This document shows, in pieces, positions 1 through 11,820 of a stretch of DNA of 64,000 nucleotides (the stretch's first letter is position 1; every line of letters begins with the position of its first letter). The notes beneath the pieces were generated by a model that was not told the DNA's origin, searched no databases, and was given only the letters and a program-made list of their open reading frames with translations. Both the position numbers and the translations under genes were made by a program. Origin of the DNA: Paulownia fortunei (Eukaryota > Streptophyta > Magnoliopsida > Lamiales > Paulowniaceae); assembly GCA_019321725.1 (NCBI GenBank), contig CM033106.1, positions 30,182,118 through 30,246,117 on the forward strand. The letters run 5' to 3'.

Positions 1-528
1 TTGAATCCAAAACCCATATCTTGTTTTCTTGAATCTCTCAAAAGTTTATTGCTTCTGCAATGAGGCTTTTGGGTTATTTTTCCTGAGTTTTCTAAGTTGC
101 AATAGCTACTTGCTGCAGGTAATAAACATTTTTTTTTCCAAAAACATTAAATCTGATGACCAAAATATAACCTCACGATGATGCTCTCTGCAATGATTTT
201 CCAGAAAAATGATGTGAAGAAGTACATGGCATTGACTATTAATTAGTTTGTGTCCCTGTTGCTGAGTTGGAGAACTCAACAATCTCTTTCTCAACAAAAG
301 AGGGTTTACTCCTTTCTCCTTATATAAATTTCAAGATCAAAGCCTCTTTCCTGCTAAATGCCAGACACAGGCTCTGGATAGCAATTTATTTTGCTTATTT
401 CATTTAACTAATTCAATTTTTTGGAAGTCAAATACATTTAATTGGTATTTTGTTGTCAATTGGTCAAAAGATCAAGATCGTGTCACTGTGCACATGGCCA
501 CACAATCAGAAGATAAACTCTATAGAGA

Positions 529-560
<32 letters not shown>

Positions 561-570
561 TATATATATT
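529..570. repeat. AT microsatellite
   Basis: An almost uninterrupted AT dinucleotide run with one phase slip near 553. It is simple sequence in gene-poor DNA. Confidence 0.95.
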
Positions 571-1195
571 TCAAGAAATTACAGGGACACCATGTTGACT
601 CTTGTGCTCAATCAAGAATCATTTTTTGTTAATTAGACAAGGAAAAAAAGATTAAGCTACAATTATGTCGACATGGCTCTTCTTTTTTGTGTCGCCCAAT
701 AATCTGTGCCAACAACTATAGTCCTTAAGAAAAAGAGTTGACATTTAGAAGATTTTGTATGTATATACACATCCCCTCAAGGCAATGTTTGTACACTCCA
801 TTAGTTATTGGCAAATGTTAAATCATGAACTATAATATTTTCTTCCCTTAGTTTTTGCAAGAATTACTGATTTTAAAAACATGTGGACGGATTTAATGTA
901 ATATTATCTCAAATAATATGTTCTTACTATATATAGCAAGAGGAGATATAAAAATGATGAAATGATAGAAAGTGGCAAATATAATTTCTGTAAATCTAAT
1001 TCCTACCTTTGTTTCAATTGTCCTAGATGAAAGTTTAACATTTCCAAGCACTTCATTTGATGTTTTAAAAGTATAGTTAAAAATAATAATAATAAAACGA
1101 GAATTCAATCCAATGATCTATTGAATCAAACTCAGTGATGTTATTTTACCACCTTATGTCCTTCAAATGTGGCATAATATTAGGTTGTGGTTGGA

Positions 1196-2283
1196 TATTA
1201 TGAAAATATAAATAAAGTATAGGGTTAAATTAAGTATTGCTATTGTAGCTGTCTTTGTAAAGAATAATAGACTAAATAGAATGTTTTTCTCATCATTTTA
1301 TTATACAAATCAATTACCCATACAAAGCTAAAAATGTAAGAGCTGAATTTCAAAATCTTAATGTGCGGTTTTCTCAAGATTGCATGTCCCTGTCACAAGT
1401 TTTGACTTCACAATCACCTTTAAATTTTAAAAGTCGTCTTTTATTATCAAGATTGAATTACTAATCCATTTAACGACCACTAAAAATTTAAATAATTATT
1501 TTTTACGAATATATTATACACGTGTTTGATACATACGCACATTGAATATAATTTCACTATCATTTTACATAAAAATAAAAGTTAGAATTACTATCAGCCC
1601 CTCATGAATACTACTTATTATCCAAACTATGGGCAAACCATATATAATTGTGATTACTTCATATGATCCATGCTAAGGATGACCAATCAGAAGATTTTAA
1701 AAATAGTAAATCAAAGAGTGGAACTTTATCTCTTCTTGTTGACTTGCAAACATGACATCTAGAATGTGTTTACTTTTTGTGTTTCTAACCTTTTCAAACA
1801 ATATAAAGTAAATGTGAAGTGTCCCACCATATAGTGGCATCACACCTATATATATATTCAACCTGATTAAATAGGGGGGAAAAACAAACAGCCAGTACAT
1901 TTTCGTGGTAAGTGCCGATTTAAGGTTGATGGCAAGCCCCACCCACTTGAGAAAGGGAAAATTTAATATTTACATATATAAAAAAAAAAAAAAGAAATTC
2001 AAAGAAAGAAGCTGATCTAGGACTTTCTGAAAGCAAAAATTTGATAGGTTTTAGGGTGGATACTTCATAGGAGACAAGATTTTACAGTAGGATAAACATA
2101 ATCGAAATTTTTTAAGGTAAGTTATGATTACAATTGTATTTGAATTAAAGAATTTGAAGATAACAACTTCAAATTAATAATAAAACTCTGAGAAAAATAT
2201 TATATTAGTCGATTATTATTTACAAAGATAACTACAATAGCAATACTTAATTTAACCCATACTTCATTTGTATTTTCGTAATA
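1196..2283. mobile_element. Candidate non-autonomous element with long inverted-repeat arms
   Basis: The left arm (1196-1291) and the reverse complement of the right arm (2190-2283) align over about 95 bases with only scattered mismatches; both contain the core GGTTAAATTAAGTATTGC. The 0.9 kb between them has no coding capacity that I can recognise. Long inverted arms around a non-coding middle suit a foldback or Mutator-like non-autonomous DNA transposon. I could not define a target-site duplication, so the class and exact ends are uncertain. Confidence 0.55.
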
Positions 2284-4083
2284 CCCAAGTATATTCTAAA
2301 AAAACTGTTGTTAAATCTTATATCCAAATGAAGCCTTAACTTTTCATGATGAACAAAACATGTGTATGGCACAATGTGGATGAGGAGAGTTGACAAAAGG
2401 TGGGCATGGTGGATGGGGTAGATGAAATGATTATTGAAGAATAGATTGCATGAAACATATTGTGATTATCTTCATCTTTTTTGGGGCCATAGAGAAAGCT
2501 TTACACTTAGTCAATCCACTCATAAGTCCAAAAGAATGAACTTTTGGTGGTTCCGGTGGTTCCAACATATGAACCACTACTAAAGCAAATTTTGAGAATC
2601 TTTTTACATAGTAACATGATTGATGGGCTTGACTTTGTCGCTTGAATTGTTTTTATGTGGTGTAAATGCTTAACACGAGTCTTCGATTAATTAATTTTTT
2701 AACTTTCCTTTAAGACTCGAGTTCGAGTCGTAGGTTTAAAAAGATTATCAGTAAGCTAATATATTTTAAAAAAATTGAATGGTGAGTATGGTTCGAACAT
2801 ATTTTATATTTATGCAAAAAAAATTAATACTTTTTTCTATTCATAATCTATTGTAGCAAGTTTGAACTCATTTGGATTGAGTATATATTGCATGGAAAAT
2901 AATTCAAATTATAGCAAGTGCATCCTAAAATTTATCAATCACCGCTAAAAAAACTAAGAAGAAAATCCTTTTTACATAACATATGCTCACTAATACTAAG
3001 TAACAAATTGGAGTTGGGAATTTGAATGCTTTTATCTCTGGAAGTTTAAAAGCCCTTAACTTGGACAAGAATTACCCAAGTCTAAAACCCCTCTCATTTT
3101 TGGTGGGATAGAAAAGTGGGCTAAGGAAACCAATACACCTATGACATTGGGGGTGAAGATCTATCTAGTCTTAATACTTCCAAGTTTGACTTCTTTTCTA
3201 GTCACTTTCCCAACTCAACTCATCACAAGGTTCACCTCCACTGATTTGGCTGCAAAATGGGGTGGTTATAGTTGCAATATTAAGTACTTGGGAATTTTTT
3301 ATACATAGATTTGCCATCAATCTGAAGTTTTTTACATTAGTTATGGTTGTGCCCTGGCTGACTAGGGGCTTGCCAGGCTTCAGACATGGTCAATTAGTGG
3401 CTTCAGATTATTTTTATGGGCTAAAAACTACAAGATTTTATAAAAAAGGGGCTCTCATTGGCCAACTCAATTCATTGTTTTTAGGAAGTATTGGACATAA
3501 AATACTGCAAATAAGGACTCTGGCCTTGAATATGTTAGGCAGGCTTGATTTGTAAAATTGATTTTAGAGGTCAAAGCATCAAAAAAACCATTTGGGAAGT
3601 GAAAGGGCATTGAACTTAAAAAGTAATTGGTTTTGAAGTTTTCTGCATTTTCTCCCTGTTGTTACATCTCTTCCACTAATAATTGGAAGTAGGCTTCAAC
3701 TTATCTATGTGCCTGTTTTTGTCTACTTGTATCTTGGTAAGTGTAAATACTGTGACATACTAATGATAGTAAATCTCTAATACTATTGATTAAAAATTTG
3801 TGATGTTAACGTTATTTAGTACATTCAAGTAGGTTATATTTCATAAATTAGGTACTAGACGTTGCATTTGTATATGGTCCTGCCTGTGACATAACGGCTT
3901 ATGCAGTGAATAGTAAATAGTAATGCATATGCAACATGACTAGCCAGCACTAAGTTTTTTACTGTTCCATTTTCAATTGTAAACGAAGAAGGTTTCACCG
4001 TCTTACAACGTGGGGTGTTGACTATGGAATGTTTCTCTCTCCTTGTCGGGAGTAGTAATGTTTTACTTGTCCATGAGGTGCTC

Positions 4084-4090
4084 TATAAAT
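4084..4090 (+). promoter_or_regulatory. TATA box of first DUF2775 gene
   Basis: CTATAAATATT lies 70-80 bases before the ATG at 4161. The spacing fits a core promoter with a short leader, and the same CTATAAAT motif precedes the DUF2775 genes at 18238, 27446 and 29121. Confidence 0.6.
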
Positions 4091-4160
4091 ATTAAGTCAC
4101 AGGCTGTGCAGTTAGCAAGAGAAGTAAACCAACTTGTTGTGCTATCAAGTAATCTTGGAG

Positions 4161-4763
4161 ATGGAAATGAGAGAATTCTCAGCCTTCTTCCTTCTCTCTC
4201 TTGTATCGGTAATGTTTCTAAACAAGCCCAAATCTTTACTTTCATTGTCCTTTATGTATGTAGTTATTTTCTTCACATAGCTATGAGTTGATATCATAAG
4301 TTTGAACCAATCATAGATGTGTTTGTTTGGAAACTTGGAACTAGTTTTGTGTTTCAGAAATGAGTCTTCAAGTTTTGGCAAAGTGAGAATGAACTCAGAA
4401 ACAAACACAAGTACTTAGATCCTTTTAACAGAGTTTCTTGATTATACAGATGATAAAAAAGTTGTCTATCTTTGAAAAAAACAAGAAACCTTAGTTACTG
4501 ATTGTTCTTTGTTTTGATTTCTGTTTTTTCAGTTTGCCTGTATTACTGATGCAAGAAAAGATCCCAGAGACTACTGGAAGAGTAAAATGAATGGTGAACC
4601 CATGCCCAAGGCAATAGCAGATCTTTACCATCAGAATCCTGCCTCAGATTCTACGAACTTGGATCGATTTGTTAGAAATTTTGAGACCAAGCCTAATGTC
4701 ATAATATATCACAGCCATCATGTTCATTCTGAAAAATCAAAGCCTTCTACTATCAATGATTAA
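4161..4763 (+). CDS. DUF2775 organ-specific protein, single-repeat form
   Basis: Two exons, 4161-4208 and 4533-4763, encode 92 residues. Exon 1 codes for a hydrophobic signal-peptide core (FSAFFLLSLVS). Exon 2 opens with the end of the signal peptide and the family block ARKDPRDYW, then GEPMPKAI, then one terminal repeat, FETKPNVIIYHS. The donor GTAATG and an acceptor after a T-rich tract join phase 0 to phase 0. Organ-specific P4/S2-like proteins of this family are secreted and of undetermined function. Unlike the copies further right, which carry several repeats, this one has a single Tyr-ending segment, NVIIY. The copia element lies 435 bases downstream. The gene looks intact. Family assignment is firm; the role as a peptide precursor is a hypothesis. 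Confidence 0.85.
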
Positions 4764-5197
4764 GTAATGCATGTGAAGAGCAGGCAAAAGGGGAGCCAAC
4801 GTATGCATAATTCAATTGTTTGGTCGTTTTTAAGTCTGATAATGCAATAGCCACAAAATTTTCAAAAATCTGTAGGATTCTGTGTGTTTTGATAGCTTAA
4901 GTTTGTCCCTTCAGTGAGTAGCAGCTATATCATTATGCATGTATATAAGTTCAATTATGTAGCTTTAACTATGATAATTAATATCAGTGTTGTTTGGTTC
5001 TGAGAGGTATTTTTGTGTATAAAGACTTTGCAGTTCTAAAGCTCTGTACATGCTTGCAACCAGCATGATAGATTGACATTCAGCATTAGTATATTATCAA
5101 CTGTTCAGAATATAAATAAAAATATGTGTTAATGCATTTTATTAGCCAGAAAAAGGAAAAACATGTATACCAGTTTTGAGTAAATATTAGTAATAAT
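4764..5197. other. 3' flank of the DUF2775 gene
   Basis: AT-rich sequence holding the probable 3' untranslated region of the preceding gene and running to the copia LTR. No other feature is seen. Confidence 0.5.
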
Positions 5198-5783
5198 TGT
5201 TGGGAAAGAGAGTCAAAATAAATGGCACGAATACAGCGGAACCAGAAAATTCTTTTCTTACTTATCAGATTAAAAATGAAACCAAACCAAAAATACCAAA
5301 GATAGTGCAAGAGAGTAAAAATTTGACATAAGAATTTTTACTTGAAAAATTCAAATCGGAAAAAACTAAGGAATCGAACTCCAAACAAAACTTCCACTGT
5401 ATATATAGTAGACTTACAAAATTCTCTATAAACTAAGGGATACATAAATAATTTTCAAGAAAAATATATCTTGGATTATAAATATTTCAAGTTTCTTAAC
5501 TTTGAATACTAAAAAAACATAAAAAAAAAATTATTTTAAGAGAAAATAAAAAATTTCTAAAAATTTTCTTCATATTTCTTCTCTTAAAACACTATATTTT
5601 TCACTCAAACTCTCTTGTTTTCTCTCTTTTTCTTATGTGTTTTAGCCATGAAATGAGAGTTTTATTTATAGGTAAAGTTGATGCCAAATTTTAAAGGTTG
5701 GTAGTTTCAATATTTAAATATTTGGTAGTTACATTTTTTTGAATATTATGGTAGTCATTCCATTTTGAATGTTTTGGTAGCCA
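5198..5783 (-). repeat. 3' LTR of the copia element
   Basis: It begins TGTTGGGAAAGAG and ends at CCA on the plus strand, giving the usual TG...CA ends. It is clearly similar along its length to 9685-10226 but diverged by many substitutions and small indels, which indicates an old insertion. Confidence 0.85.
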
Positions 5784-5793
5784 CCCCATTTTG
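5784..5793 (-). other. Polypurine tract of the copia element
   Basis: On the minus strand AAAATGGGG sits directly before the LTR start TGGC. This is where a polypurine plus-strand primer is expected. Confidence 0.6.
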
Positions 5794-8700
5794 GTGAACT
5801 TACCAACTAACGCAACCAAATATATTCTGTTTTTACAAGTTTCAAACTTATCATTTGATAAACACTTCGTAAACACTACTGCACCATTTTCATTAGTGTA
5901 AACTTTATCAAACACCATCAATTTTTCATCCAACACATCTCGAATCCAATAGTATCTCACATCAATGTGTTTTGATCTTGAGTGAAAAATGAAATTTTTA
6001 CTCAAGTGAATCGTACTCTCATTGTTACAATGGGACGTATATTTTTCTTGTTTCAAGTCTAATTCATAAAAAAACCTCTTCAACCACAATATTTCTTTGC
6101 ATACTTCAGTTACTGCAATATATTCTGCTTCCATTGTAGATAAATACTACGCATTTTTTAAGTTTTGACAACCAAGAGATAGCTCCCCTTGTAAATCTCA
6201 TCAGGTATCCGGATGTAGATTTCATAAAATCAATATCACCAACAATATGTGCATCTGTGAATCCATCTAATACAATTTGGCCATTACCAAACTTTAGGCA
6301 AACTTTAGAAGTACATTTTAAAAACTGAAATATCCATTTCTCTATAGACTAGTGATCTTTGCCAGGGTTAGAGAGAAATCGACTAACAATACCAACTGTA
6401 TGAGCAATGTCAGGTCTAGTACATATCATATCATATATTAAACTGATAACTGTAGAAACATATAGTACTTTTTTCATTTATTCCTTATTTTTCTCACTTG
6501 TGGATATTGCGCCAAGTTGAGTTTGAAATGACACGCAAGTGAAGTGCTAACTGGCTTTGAATTGCTCACGTTAAATCTCTCAAGAACTTTTTCGATATAA
6601 TTTTCTTGAAATAGCCACAACTATCTATTTGTCCTATCTCTCGATATTTTCATCCCAATAATTTATTTAGCTGGTTCTAAGTTTTTCATTGCAAAAGATT
6701 TGTTGAGCTATTTCTTCAGCTTATTAATTTTACTGGCATCATGACCTACAATCAACATGTCATCCACATACAATAACAATATGATAAAATCATCATCTGA
6801 ATTTTTTTTAAAGAATACATAGTGATCAGAGTTGGTTTTCTTGTAGTCATGATCATACATGAACGACTTAAATTTTTTGTACCATTTTTTGGGACTTGCT
6901 TCAAGTCGTACAAACTCTTTTTTAACCTACACACTATGTTTTTCTTACCTTTGACTTTAAATCCCTCTGATTGCTCTATGTAAATTTCTTCATTCAAATT
7001 TTTATGAAAAAACGTAATCTTTACATTAAGTTGTGTAATCTCCAGGTCCAAGCTAACAACGATTCCGATAACAACTTTGATTGAAGATATCTTTACCACA
7101 AGTGAAAAAATTTCATCAAAATCAACATATTTTTCCTGACTGAATCCCTTTACAACCAGTCTCGTTTTGTATCTTGGTTTTGAGCTATGCTCGTCAACTT
7201 TTAGCCTATAAACTAATCAGTTCTCTTTTTGATTATGTGATATGATCTTTGTGAAATTCTCTGATTTTTCTCTATCAGTGAGCATTACATACTCGTGTGG
7301 ACTATATCTGGTAAAAGGTTGTCTTTGTTTGGTGGACCTTCTGACCTCTGTTTCTGGTGGTGGAAATGAAAAAATATCATCAACATGTACAAGTGGTATG
7401 AGATCCCGTATATTTCTCCCATGATTCTGAGTCGTAGGCAAAGAACTAGATCTAAGTCATCAGAAACATATGAGTTGGACTTAGATTTCTGTTTGGTATC
7501 ATCAATTATTTGATTATCAAGGAACACGACATCCCTGCTTCTGATGACTTTTCTTTTAGCTGGATCCCACAATCTGTAGCCAAACTCTTCATAACCATAA
7601 TCCAAGAAGATGCATGGTTTGGTCTTGTCATCAAGTTTGGATCTTCAGCTTTTAGAATATGCACAGATGCCATGTAACCAAACAATCTCAAGTGTTTGTA
7701 TGAAACATCTTTCCCTATCCAAACTCTATTTGGAATGTCACCGTCCAAAAGAGTCGATGGAGAAAGGTTGATTAGATCAATTGCAGTCCTCATTGCTTCA
7801 CCCCAAAAGGATTTATGTAATTTGGAATGTGATAGCATATATTTGATTTTTTTACAAATTGTTCTGTTCATCATCTATGTCACACCGTTATGTTGAGGAG
7901 TTTTTGGGATACTCTTTTCAAGCCTAATACCATGGTTCTTGCAATGTTGCTCAAATAGACTTTGGTATTTATCTCCATTATTTGCACGAATGCACTTAAG
8001 TTTCTTTCATGTTTCTCTTTCAACCTTTGCTTGCAAATGCATAAAGACCTCTAGAGTTTGATCTTTAGATTTCAAAACAAATCACTTAATTTTTCTAGAG
8101 AAATCATCAATAAATATAACAAAGTACAAAACACTTCCAATACTTTTATTTTTATGTAACACAAATCAATATACACCAAATCTAAATGATGAAATTTTCT
8201 AGATGGAGAAAAATTCTTAAATGGAACTCTGTGTTGTTTTCCAGCCAAACAATCAACATAGGTTTGTAGGTTCATATTTGTTACCTTAGAGGAGAGTTTC
8301 TTCCTAGGCAAAAGTTCCAAGCCTTTCTGATTCAAGTGTCCAAACATTTTATGCCATGACTTAATAGAGTGATTTTTGACAATTGCATTGACATTTCCAT
8401 TAGATAGTCTAACCTGCATTAGGTAGAGTGGATTCTGTTTCTTATTCTTTTTCTTACTTTTAGCAACAATGAGAGATCCTTTGGTGAGCTTCCACTTTCT
8501 TTCACCAAAGAAATTAACACAACCATTATTGTCAAGCTTGCTAGTAGAAATAATGTTGAGCCGAATTGGAATATGTTTGACATCTTTGAGTAGGAATCTA
8601 CATCATCATCAGTATCAAGGATGATACTTCCTATGCTAACAACTTCGTCACACCTTAATTGGCCATTATGACTTTGCCAAAACTACCACTGGTGTATGAT

Positions 8701-9670
8701 GTGAACATATCATAATATGGAGTGATATGATATGAAACTCCTGAATCAATAATCCAATCTGTCTGTTGGCAAGATGAACTGATATAAGTATCATCACAAA
8801 TGATAACAACATTACCATCAGCTGTAACGATAGTAGTGTCTTTGTCAACTTTTTTGTTTTCATTATTTCTATTTCGTTGAACTCTTTTCTTCTTTGTGCA
8901 ATCTCTCACGTAGTGGTTTGAACAACCACAATAATGATATTTGAAATCCTTCTTGGACTTAGACTTTTCCATGGATTTATCTTTTCAATTTAGAAGACCT
9001 TTGTTCTTGTTCCTTCCTCATTTACCAATATTTTATGCTACTAAAGCTTTTGACTCAGAAGAATATTCTCGCTTCTTTCTTTTGAATTTTTCATTAAGAA
9101 GACAATTTTTGATCATTTGTAAGGTCAGTAATCTATTTGGAACTGAATTATTATCTAACATTACGAGTGTGTTCCAACTATCAGACAACGAGTTAAGTAG
9201 CAATAAAACAACCATTTTATTATCAAATAGTATCTTCATAATGATGGATTAGTTTATTAAACCTTGGTACGCATTTAGGTGCCTCGTCATGTTTGTACCT
9301 TCCTGGTACCTAAGTCGAACAATGTTTCTTATAATAGAAGCTTTGTTTAAGACATTTTTCATCTCAAACACTACCTCCATTTTCTTCCACAGAATCTCAG
9401 TCTTTTCCTTATTTGCAAAATGATGGAATATATTATGCTTAAGAAAGCGTCGAATATACCCCACTGTCTTTTTGTGAAAAATATTCCATTTATCATCACT
9501 CATTTATTTTGGTTTAGCAGCATTACCATGCAAGGGCAAATATAAATTCTTGCAATAGAGAAGATTCAATATACTTGGTTTTCAAATGAAGTATTTCGAT
9601 CAATTTAATTTGAATATCCCACCAAAATATGTCGATTATTTCATTTTTTAATCCGCAAATGTAACAACGT

Positions 9671-9682
9671 AGTTCTATACCA
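9671..9682 (-). other. Primer-binding site (initiator Met tRNA type)
   Basis: On the minus strand TGGTATAGAAC lies two bases inside the 5' LTR. It closely matches the TGGTATCAGAGC site complementary to initiator methionine tRNA used by many plant copia elements. Confidence 0.8.
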
Positions 9683-9684
9683 CT

Positions 9685-10226
9685 TATTGGGAAAGAGAAC
9701 CAAAATAAATGACACGAATGCAGCGGAACCATAAAATTCTTTTTTCACCTGCCGGATTAAAAATGAGGCCAAATCAAGAATGTCAAAGATAGTACAAGAG
9801 AGTAAAAATTTGACACAAGAATTTTTACATGAAAAACTCAAATCGAAAAAAAATTATGGACCGTAATCCAAACAAAACTTCCACTATGTATATAGTAGGC
9901 TTACAAAATTCTCTCTAAACTAAGAGATAATTAAATAATTTTCAAGAGAATATCTTTTGGATCACAAATATCTCAAGTTTTTAACTTGAAATACTAAAAA
10001 AAAATAAGAATACTATTTTAAGAGAGAAGAATTTTTTTTTATAATTTTTCTCCCTATTTCTTCCATTAAAACACTATCTTGTTTTCTCTCTTTTTTTCTT
10101 ATGTGTTTAACTATGAAATAAGAACTCTATTTATTGAAAAGGTTTGATGCCAATTTTCAAAATTAGATAGTTTTAATATTTGAATGTTTCTAACCACACT
10201 TCTTTTTTTTAATGTTTTGACAACCA
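9685..10226 (-). repeat. 5' LTR of the copia element
   Basis: Homologous to the left LTR. The inner terminal dinucleotide has mutated (TATTGGG where the other copy has TGTTGGG on the plus strand). It is about 45 bases shorter than its partner, with most of the difference near the outer end. Confidence 0.85.
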
Positions 10227-10690
10227 CACTTGCCTAATCTAATCAACCTCATTATCCTGATAGAAAACATTGCCTGGATTGTGGATTTTGTTGCAGACAG
10301 ATAACGGCGAAACGGGACGTTATGGGTTTGCCTCAAAGAGAGTTAAAATGTACTGCCATAATGCGGCTGTTTCTTCATGATCAGTCGTCCACCAAAAGAG
10401 AAGAACTGATCATAAGTGAAACTGCATCCATTTTTAACCTAACCATTCTCAAAAGTAAAAACAGTGAAGGTTCTGAAAGTTATATAATTAAGTTGAATGG
10501 ATTGTGGAATCAGCTTTTTGATCACTGCCTATGAGTAAAGTAAGCAACAAGACAAAGTATTTATGAACACTTTAATTATCTCAACTTAAAGTGATTCTAC
10601 GATATTTTATTGGACTTATTCTTTACACAAAATGATTCAGCTTTACAAAATTGTCCTTACCATGGCTTTTTTTAATGGTCTACATAATTA
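10227..10690. other. Spacer between copia element and DUF2775 fragment
   Basis: Single-copy sequence with one 70-codon open frame (10322-10534) that I do not recognise and that lacks supporting context. No other feature is seen. Confidence 0.4.
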
Positions 10691-10716
10691 GCCAGCTGAT
10701 ACTAAATTAGTAGTGC

Positions 10717-10973
10717 CCTACAGAAGACTATAGAAACAGATTGATGAACAGCAAACAGATGCCTGAAGCAATCAAATTAAAGGTCTCTTTCAACAAGATC
10801 GAATCCAATCATAAGTTTGCAGAGGATTTTGATGTGAGGCCAAATATAATAATCTATCATGGCTATGCTGATCTTGAAGAAAATGCAAAAGACTCGGTGT
10901 GTGTGTGTGTGTCTATATATATATATATTGGGAAGTTGAAATTTGAGGAAGAATTTTATGCCAGATCGAAATA
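10717..10973 (+). pseudogene. DUF2775 exon 2 remnant
   Basis: In one frame this reads EDYRNRLMNSKQMPEAIK and later FAEDFDVRPNIIIYHGY, matching the family block (DYW...MPEAIK) and the terminal repeat. The Trp of the DYW motif is lost, a TAG lies in frame just upstream at the likely exon start, and no signal-peptide exon is visible before it. The tail runs into a GT/TA simple repeat near 10898-10927. It is probably a broken tandem copy of the gene at 4161, now separated from it by the copia element. The Tyr-ending segment is NIIIY, close to NVIIY in the first gene. Confidence 0.65.
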
Positions 10974-10975
10974 AT

Positions 10976-11820
10976 TAAGTTATTTCATATTTATTTCTCG
11001 TTGTTTCAATGTGAAAACAGAGGTCATTTGTCTCGTTCTAGCGTATAATTATCTAGCTTTGATCCACATGAAGCTTCCGTGATTTCGATTTTGTATTTCA
11101 GTAACTTATATTGTTAACAAGTGCAAGTAGGTAAAACAATAATTTTGGATGCAACAACTCATGGTAAATTAAGGCTAAAACAACTAGCCACCAATGTATT
11201 TCCAAGTTGATCCCATTTATATTCTCAACTATATTAATTAAAAGTGAATATAAATTATAGTTAATAATATTATTCATTAATTTTTAACCATCTGAGCCTT
11301 TTATTTGTTTCCCTTTTTTTTTCCAGAAAATATAGGTCAAATTTCAAATTAATTAACGGATCATTTATCCTGGAAACACCGTCCAAGCTCCAAACTGAAC
11401 TGGTCAAGCCCAATACATGTTTGGGCTCCGGCCCATTAAAACAGTGAATACCTCAACCCGGTTCAAGAAAACTCACAAGTCTCATATAATCAAATTTTAG
11501 GGTTTTTGCACATCAATCAAAACTCCCAAGTGTCAGTTAAACAAACTTTTAGGGCTTTTGCCAATCAATTAAAACCACAAGTTTGGGTTTAGAGCCCCAC
11601 GTTAGGTTTTAGAGCCCCAAAATCTGTAAAGCTGTTCATTCTGTTTCTTGGTAAGTACGATTGATTCAACTCTCATTTGTCATCCTATTCTTTTTAGCTT
11701 TTAATCTTGATTTATGATGTATCAAATTAGGGTTGGATTTTCATTTTCAAAATTTGATTTCCCATTCCAATTTTTTGTTTTTCTATTTATATTGAATTTC
11801 TTCTTTGTTATCAGATATAA
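10976..11820 (+). promoter_or_regulatory. UTP23 promoter and leader intron
   Basis: Site II-type elements (GGGCT and GGCCCATT around 11422-11437), a telo-box TTAGGGTTT (about 11498-11506) and a near copy (TTTTAGGGCTTTT, about 11547-11559) lie before the gene. This pairing is known from plant ribosomal-protein and ribosome-biogenesis promoters and fits UTP23. A leader intron is likely: donor GTAAGT at 11651 and acceptor TATCAG ending at 11814, six bases before the ATG. Confidence 0.65.

Larger units (their letters stand above)
1..4160. other. Gene-poor AT-rich flank
   Basis: I see no supportable gene here. Short open frames exist but none resembles a known protein or has convincing splice context. 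A TATATAA motif at about 320-330 reads as a TATA box in either direction. On the minus strand an ATG at position 17 runs off the left edge, so a leftward gene could begin there, but six codons are too few to judge. The stretch also holds an AT microsatellite and an element with inverted-repeat arms, listed separately. The last 80 bases form the promoter of the first DUF2775 gene. Confidence 0.5.
5198..10226 (-). mobile_element. Degenerate Ty1/copia LTR retrotransposon
   Basis: A 5.0-kb element on the minus strand, bounded by two related LTRs. Reading right to left: the 5' LTR, a primer-binding site, gag fragments (UBN2-like, about 9503-9033), a zinc knuckle of the CX2CX4HX4C kind followed by an aspartic-protease DSG region (8972-8655), a pre-integrase segment (8419-8072), an integrase core (7874-7506), reverse transcriptase fragments (7099-6752), RNase H (6134 to about 5800), a purine tract and the 3' LTR. 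The domain order gag-protease-integrase-RT-RNase H identifies copia rather than gypsy. Stops and frame changes interrupt every region, so it is dead. I found no matching target-site duplication (ATAAT on the left, CACTT on the right), which suggests decay or end rearrangement. Confidence 0.92.

Noticed and set aside
3262..3555. 97-codon open frame on the plus strand
   Set aside because: No resemblance to a known family, no promoter or splice context, and composition typical of random AT-rich sequence.
10322..10534. 70-codon open frame beside the copia LTR
   Set aside because: Not recognised, isolated and not continued by splice sites; too weak to list as a gene.
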